A stretch of 37,557 nucleotides of DNA from Pseudomonadota bacterium. Its GTDB lineage: Bacteria > Pseudomonadota > Gammaproteobacteria > Steroidobacterales > Steroidobacteraceae. This document shows, one piece after another, positions 34,392 to 37,557 of the stretch. How positions within the stretch are numbered: position 1 is the first letter of the stretch; every line of letters begins with the position of its first letter. The translations under genes and the position numbers were made by a program. Location: assembly GCA_021809525.1 (NCBI GenBank), contig JAKAYU010000010.1:1-37557 (forward strand), in the 5' to 3' direction. The notes beneath the pieces were generated by a model, which worked only from the letters and a program-made list of their open reading frames with translations, was not told where the DNA came from and made no database searches.

Positions 34392-35162
34392 TCAGGAGGG
34401 CGCGTTCGGCTCCTCCTCGGCCGCATCCGCCCGGGGGCGCACCAGGATGCGCGCCATGATCACGCCGGTCTCGTACAGCAGGTACATCGGCACGGCCATG
34501 ATCGACTGCGAGACGGCATCCGGCGGAGTGATGAACGCCGCGACGATGAACACGCCGAGCAGCACGTAACCGCGGATGGAGCGCAGCTTCTCCACCGTCA
34601 CCAGATTCATCACCACCACCAGCACCACCGCGACCGGCACCTCGAACGCCATGCCGAAGGCGAAGAACATCACCAGCACGAAGTCAAGGTACTGCGAGAT
34701 GTCGGTCATCATCGCCACGCCCTTCGGGGTGGTCGCGACGAAGAAATGGAAGATCGCCGGAAACACCGCGAAATACGCGAATGTCATGCCGATGTAGAAC
34801 AGCACGATCGAAGAGATGAGCAGCGGCAGCGCGAAGCGCTTCTCATGCCTGTACAGTCCCGGCGCGATGAACGCCCAGGCCTGATAGAGCACATAGGGCA
34901 TGGCCGCGAACAGCGCGACGAAGAAGGCCAGCTTGAACGGTGTGGTGAATGGGGCCGCCACCCCCGTGGCGATCAGGCTCGAGCCCTTCGGCAGCATCTT
35001 CAGCAGCGGACGCGCGATCCAGGTGAACATCTGATTGGCGTACAGCGCGCAGGGCACGAACAGGATCCCGACCGCCACCAGCGCGCGGATGATCCGCTCG
35101 CGCAGCTCGAGCAGATGCGAGATCAGCGTGCCTTCGGCGAGGCTTTCAGACTCTGGGCTCAT
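34392..35162 (-). CDS. tatC: Twin-arginine translocase subunit TatC
   Basis: A 256-residue six-helix inner-membrane protein that, with TatB, recognises twin-arginine signal peptides and exports folded proteins. The N-terminal cytoplasmic segment ISHLLELRERIIRALVAVG is the conserved signal-binding region. MPYVLYQAWAFIAPGLYRHEKR and FGMAFEVPVAVVL, with the conserved intramembrane Glu, are also present. The start overlaps the end of tatB by 17 bases. The C-terminal tail is acidic. Confidence 0.97.
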   Translation of the reverse strand: MSPESESLAEGTLISHLLELRERIIRALVAVGILFVPCALYANQMFTWIARPLLKMLPKGSSLIATGVAAPFTTPFKLAFFVALFAAMPYVLYQAWAFIAPGLYRHEKRFALPLLISSIVLFYIGMTFAYFAVFPAIFHFFVATTPKGVAMMTDISQYLDFVLVMFFAFGMAFEVPVAVVLVVVMNLVTVEKLRSIRGYVLLGVFIVAAFITPPDAVSQSIMAVPMYLLYETGVIMARILVRPRADAAEEEPNAPS

Positions 35163-35550
35163 GCGCGCCGGGGGCGGAGTTCGGGCCGGCTGGCTCGCCG
35201 GAGGCCTCGGGGTCAGGCCGATCTACGGAGAATTCGGCCGGCTCGACGGTCGTGGCCGGCTCGAACGGCCGCGTCGCTGACTCTGCGCCCGGGCTGGCCG
35301 ATTCGGCCGCCTGCGCCGGGGCGCTCGGGTCCTCGGGCGCGACGGAGGGCGGCTCGGGCGGACTCGGGCGGCGGCGGCCGTCGAAGTCGATCTCCTCCTC
35401 CAGCTGCTCCTGGAACTGCCGCGCCATGGCGCGCGCGCGCCCGACCCAGCGGCCCACCCGGCGTACGACGGTGGGCAGCTTCTCCGGGCCCAGCACGACC
35501 AGCGCCAGGACGAAGATGAGGAGGATTTCGGAAAAGCCGAAGTCGAACAT
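35146..35550 (-). CDS. tatB: Twin-arginine translocase subunit TatB
   Basis: A 134-residue protein with the TatB N-terminus MFDFGFSEILLIFVLALVVL, the hinge GPEKLPTVVR and an amphipathic helix to about residue 52. A long Pro/Glu/Ala-rich disordered tail follows. The GPEKLP hinge distinguishes it from TatA. It begins 86 bases after tatA and overlaps tatC. Confidence 0.95.
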   Translation of the reverse strand: MFDFGFSEILLIFVLALVVLGPEKLPTVVRRVGRWVGRARAMARQFQEQLEEEIDFDGRRRPSPPEPPSVAPEDPSAPAQAAESASPGAESATRPFEPATTVEPAEFSVDRPDPEASGEPAGPNSAPGAHEPRV

Positions 35551-35636
35551 GGCGTCTCAGCGGGCGTACCGGGCGCCGATGCGGACGCGGCCGGCCGCGC
35601 GGGCCGTGCGCTGCGGGGCCGTCCTCGCCACGGGCC

Positions 35637-35894
35637 TCAGACGTTCCGGCCGCTCTTCGGTGCCTGGGTGCCGCTCTTCATCTCGGGGGGGAATTCGGCG
35701 TCAGACCCTTCGGAGCGGATCTGCCGAGTCTCGGCGGACGAGGCGGACTCTTCCTTGTCGCCCTCGTTCATCGCCTTCTTGAAGCCCCGCACGGCATGGC
35801 CCAGGTCATCACCGATGGTGCGCAATTTCTTGCCGCCGAAGATCAGCAGCACGACGACCAGGATGACCAGCAGGGTCTTGAAATCGAAATCCAT
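35637..35894 (-). CDS. tatA: Twin-arginine translocase subunit TatA
   Basis: An 85-residue pore-forming subunit. One transmembrane helix ([17 protein letters not shown]) is followed by the amphipathic helix [19 protein letters not shown], which is typical of TatA, and an acidic tail. The N-terminus MDFDFKTLL has a charged Lys just before the helix instead of the more usual neutral residues. It is the first gene of tatABC. Confidence 0.95.
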   Translation of the reverse strand: MDFDFKTLLVILVVVLLIFGGKKLRTIGDDLGHAVRGFKKAMNEGDKEESASSAETRQIRSEGSDAEFPPEMKSGTQAPKSGRNV

Positions 35895-36019
35895 AAGCTC
35901 TGGACTCCGCTTACGCGATTAAAATGAAAGAACCGACCCTCATCATAGGCCAATTGGCCCGCCTGGGCCGAGAAAGTTTGACCCCGCGGCGTCGGGGAAA
36001 ACACGGATACCCGTTCGGC

Positions 36020-36457
36020 TCAGCTCTCGAGCCAGAACGTCACCGGTCCGTCATTGATGAGCTCGACCTGCATGTCCGCGCCGAACTCCCCGCTCGCCAC
36101 CGGTGCGTGGCGGCGCTGCGCCTCGCGCACCAGGTGCGCGAACAGCGCCAGCGCCTGCTCGGGCGGGGCGGCTGCGCTGAAGCCGGCCCGCGTGCCTTTG
36201 TGTGTGTCCGCGGCCAGCGTGAACTGCGGAACCAGCAGCAGCCCCCCGCCAGTGTCCCGCAGCGAGAGGTTCATGCGGCCCGCCGGGTCCGGAAAGATCC
36301 GGTAGGTGAGCAGCCGCTCGAGCAGCCGCTCGGCCCTCGCCCGCTCGTCCTCGCGCCGCACCCCGATCAGCGCCAGCATGCCGCGGCCGATCGTCCCGAG
36401 CTGCCGGCCCTGCGTGCGGACCTCGGCGCGGGCGACCCGTTGGATCAGTCCGATCAT
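36020..36457 (-). CDS. dtd: D-aminoacyl-tRNA deacylase
   Basis: A 145-residue dimeric enzyme that removes D-amino acids (and glycine from tRNA-Ala) after mischarging. The N-terminus MIGLIQRVARAEV, the segment AADTHKGTRAGFSAAAPP and the C-terminal Gly-cisPro motif NDGPVTFWLES are typical. The other family motif, SQxT, reads PQFT here (GLLLVPQFTLAADT), so the usual serine is proline. Length is normal. It is separated from tatA by 125 bases and is divergent from the cytochrome c gene. Confidence 0.95.
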   Translation of the reverse strand: MIGLIQRVARAEVRTQGRQLGTIGRGMLALIGVRREDERARAERLLERLLTYRIFPDPAGRMNLSLRDTGGGLLLVPQFTLAADTHKGTRAGFSAAAPPEQALALFAHLVREAQRRHAPVASGEFGADMQVELINDGPVTFWLES

Positions 36458-36538
36458 CGGCCTCTCGCCCGGCTGGCGTCCGAGGTGGCCCGTCCGATAA
36501 GATCGGCAACTGCTTTGCGCACTTGGCCGGAGATCACC

Positions 36539-37204
36539 ATGTCGGAACTTTGGCTGCGTTCATACGTGCGTTCGGGCCTGCGATTCGCCCTGGTGATCGC
36601 GGCGGGGGCGTTTGCGGCGCTCGTCACTCCCGCATCGGCTCAGCAGCCGCCCGCGGGCAACGCGCATCAGGGCAGAATCATCGGCTACACGTGTCTGGGC
36701 TGCCACGGCATCAAAGGATACCGTAACGCATACCCCGACTACGCCGTGCCGCGGCTGCGGGGCCAGTCGGTCACCTACCTCATCAACGCGCTGAACGAGT
36801 ACCGCAACGGCCAGCGCGCCTATCCCACTATGCATCTGCAGGCGCTTTCCCTGAACGAGCAGCAGATCGCCGACGTGGCCACGTATCTCGGCGGCAAGCC
36901 CGTCACCGCCAAACCGCTCCCGCAGTCGGCCGTGCCCGCGGCGGCCCAGGTGTGCGCGTCCTGCCATGGCGCCAACGGAATCGGCGTCGCGCCGATGTAC
37001 CCGACACTCGCCGGCCAGCACGAGAGCTACCTCATCCGGGTGCTGCACGAGTATCAGACCGGCTACCGTCAGAGCCCCATCATGGGCGCGATCGCCCATT
37101 CGCTCACGAATGCCGAGATCCGCACCGTGGCGGCCTACTTCAGCCACCTCAAGCCGGGATTGCACACCGTCCCGCGGCCCTATACACGCTGGTCGGGGCG
37201 CTGA
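36539..37204 (+). CDS. Dihaem cytochrome c (c4-like)
   Basis: A 221-residue periplasmic electron carrier. A signal peptide (residues 1-34, ending PASA) is followed by two similar haem domains. The first CxxCH is CLGCH (52-56) with a candidate axial Met98 in YPTMHLQAL; the second is CASCH (139-143) with Met in SPIMGAIAH. The repeated pattern LRGQSVTYLINALNEYRNG and LAGQHESYLIRVLHEYQTG is the cytochrome c4 hallmark. It likely passes electrons to a terminal oxidase or nitrogen-oxide reductase; no such partner is in the window. ATG 36539 is supported by the signal peptide. Confidence 0.93.
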   Translation: MSELWLRSYVRSGLRFALVIAAGAFAALVTPASAQQPPAGNAHQGRIIGYTCLGCHGIKGYRNAYPDYAVPRLRGQSVTYLINALNEYRNGQRAYPTMHLQALSLNEQQIADVATYLGGKPVTAKPLPQSAVPAAAQVCASCHGANGIGVAPMYPTLAGQHESYLIRVLHEYQTGYRQSPIMGAIAHSLTNAEIRTVAAYFSHLKPGLHTVPRPYTRWSGR

Positions 37205-37244
37205 TCGGCCGCTGAGCGCGGCGGTCCGCGCGGGCCGCAGAACA

Positions 37245-37279
37245 CGGTCCGGGAAAGGCGCCAGGCCTTTCCCGGACCG
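37245..37279. terminator. Perfect 15-bp hairpin downstream of cytochrome c
   Basis: CGGTCCGGGAAAGGC (37245-37259), loop GCCAG, then the exact complement 37265-37279. It lies 40 bases after the cytochrome stop. There is no T-run after it on either strand, so it is an unusual intrinsic terminator or an mRNA-stabilising structure. Confidence 0.6.
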
Positions 37280-37410
37280 CAACTCACCGGCCGGGGAACC
37301 GGTGTCGGCCGGGCTTGCACCGCGCCCTTGCTCATTGCACGGCACCGGGCGCTGGCCGCCAGCGCCCTCGGCCTGCCGTGATGCGCATTCCCTGCTTGAA
37401 CGGACTCGAT

Positions 37411-37449
37411 CCTGCTGCCGGGGCGGCCTGCGGCCGCCCCGGCAGCAGG
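37411..37449 (-). terminator. Perfect 17-bp hairpin directly after the degQ stop
   Basis: The left arm 37411-37427 and right arm 37433-37449 are exact complements, 17 pairs, with a five-base loop. The right arm abuts the stop codon of the minus-strand protease gene, so it forms the end of that transcript. No U-tract follows. Confidence 0.65.
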
Positions 37450-37557
37450 CTACTGCACTTCGACCGGCACGAAGATCCGCGTGTCGCCCCGCTGGATCAG
37501 CAGCGCCACATGGCCCTTGGACTTGGCCACTGCGGCCTGCAGCTGGCTCGGCGAGGT
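37450..37557 (-). CDS. degQ: Do/DegQ-family serine protease, C-terminal fragment
   Basis: Only the last 35 residues lie in the window: TSPSQLQAAVAKSKGHVALL followed by IQRGDTRIFVPVEVQ and a TAG stop. This matches the end of the second PDZ domain of DegP/DegQ periplasmic proteases in proteobacteria. The protease domain lies beyond the window, so the DegP or DegQ subtype cannot be separated. A strong hairpin follows the stop. Confidence 0.7.
   Translation of the reverse strand, partial: TSPSQLQAAVAKSKGHVALLIQRGDTRIFVPVEVQ

Noticed and set aside
33159-35519. Open frame of 786 codons on the plus strand
   Set aside because: It is antisense to the POT transporter and tatC/tatB; His/Arg/Glu-rich low-complexity sequence.

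Overview
The window is GC-rich, densely packed chromosomal DNA of a proteobacterium, most likely a gammaproteobacterium. Supporting points are the glnA-DUF4124-ntrB-ntrC order, the rhodanese-grxC-secB-gpsA cluster, glyQ/glyS followed by plsC, ybbP/ybbA divergent from tesA, tatABC, and an EnvC-type amidase activator. The family mix (S53 acid peptidase, GH144 and GH10 glycan hydrolases, class 1B PyrD) suggests a Nevskiales/Steroidobacter/Xanthomonadales-like lineage. That placement is inference only. I saw no rRNA, tRNA, CRISPR array, intact insertion sequence, prophage or defence locus.

Layout. 0-4.1 kb: a truncated PLP enzyme of the Cys/Met-metabolism fold, a decayed membrane-anchored hypothetical gene with three in-frame stops, and an S53 (sedolisin/kumamolisin) peptidase. 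4.1-8.7 kb (minus strand): a probable operon glyQ-glyS-plsC-phzF-like. 8.8-13.8 kb: the nitrogen-assimilation block, with two NtrC-type operators and a sigma-54 promoter in front of glnA, then a DUF4124 envelope protein, ntrB and ntrC. 13.8-15.7 kb (minus): class 1B pyrD, a small four-helix membrane protein and an SRPBCC protein. 15.8-18.5 kb: a MAPEG protein, then rhodanese-grxC-secB-gpsA on the minus strand. 18.5-21.2 kb: envC, a dedA-family gene, a small basic protein and a zinc-ribbon protein. 21.3-26.8 kb: a GMC oxidoreductase, a membrane-tethered GH144-like glucan hydrolase, about 1 kb without a recognisable gene, and a GH10 xylanase pseudogene. 26.8-30.5 kb: ybbP-ybbA and divergent tesA. 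30.6-34.3 kb: a methyltransferase-fold protein with a signal peptide and two transporters, MFS and POT. 34.4-37.6 kb: tatC-tatB-tatA, dtd, a dihaem cytochrome c, and the 3' end of a degQ/degP-like protease.

How the genes work together. The clearest circuit is nitrogen control: NtrB/NtrC are encoded just downstream of glnA, whose upstream region carries matching NtrC and sigma-54 sites. Envelope functions recur: SecB and TatABC for export, EnvC for septal wall splitting, DegQ for periplasmic quality control, and YbbAP/TesA. Two gene remnants and a non-coding kilobase mark places where accessory functions are being lost. I did not find a convincing new multi-gene system. The best leads are the three-stop remnant, the signal-peptide-bearing methyltransferase, the variant D-aminoacyl-tRNA deacylase motif, and two large perfect hairpins without U-tracts.
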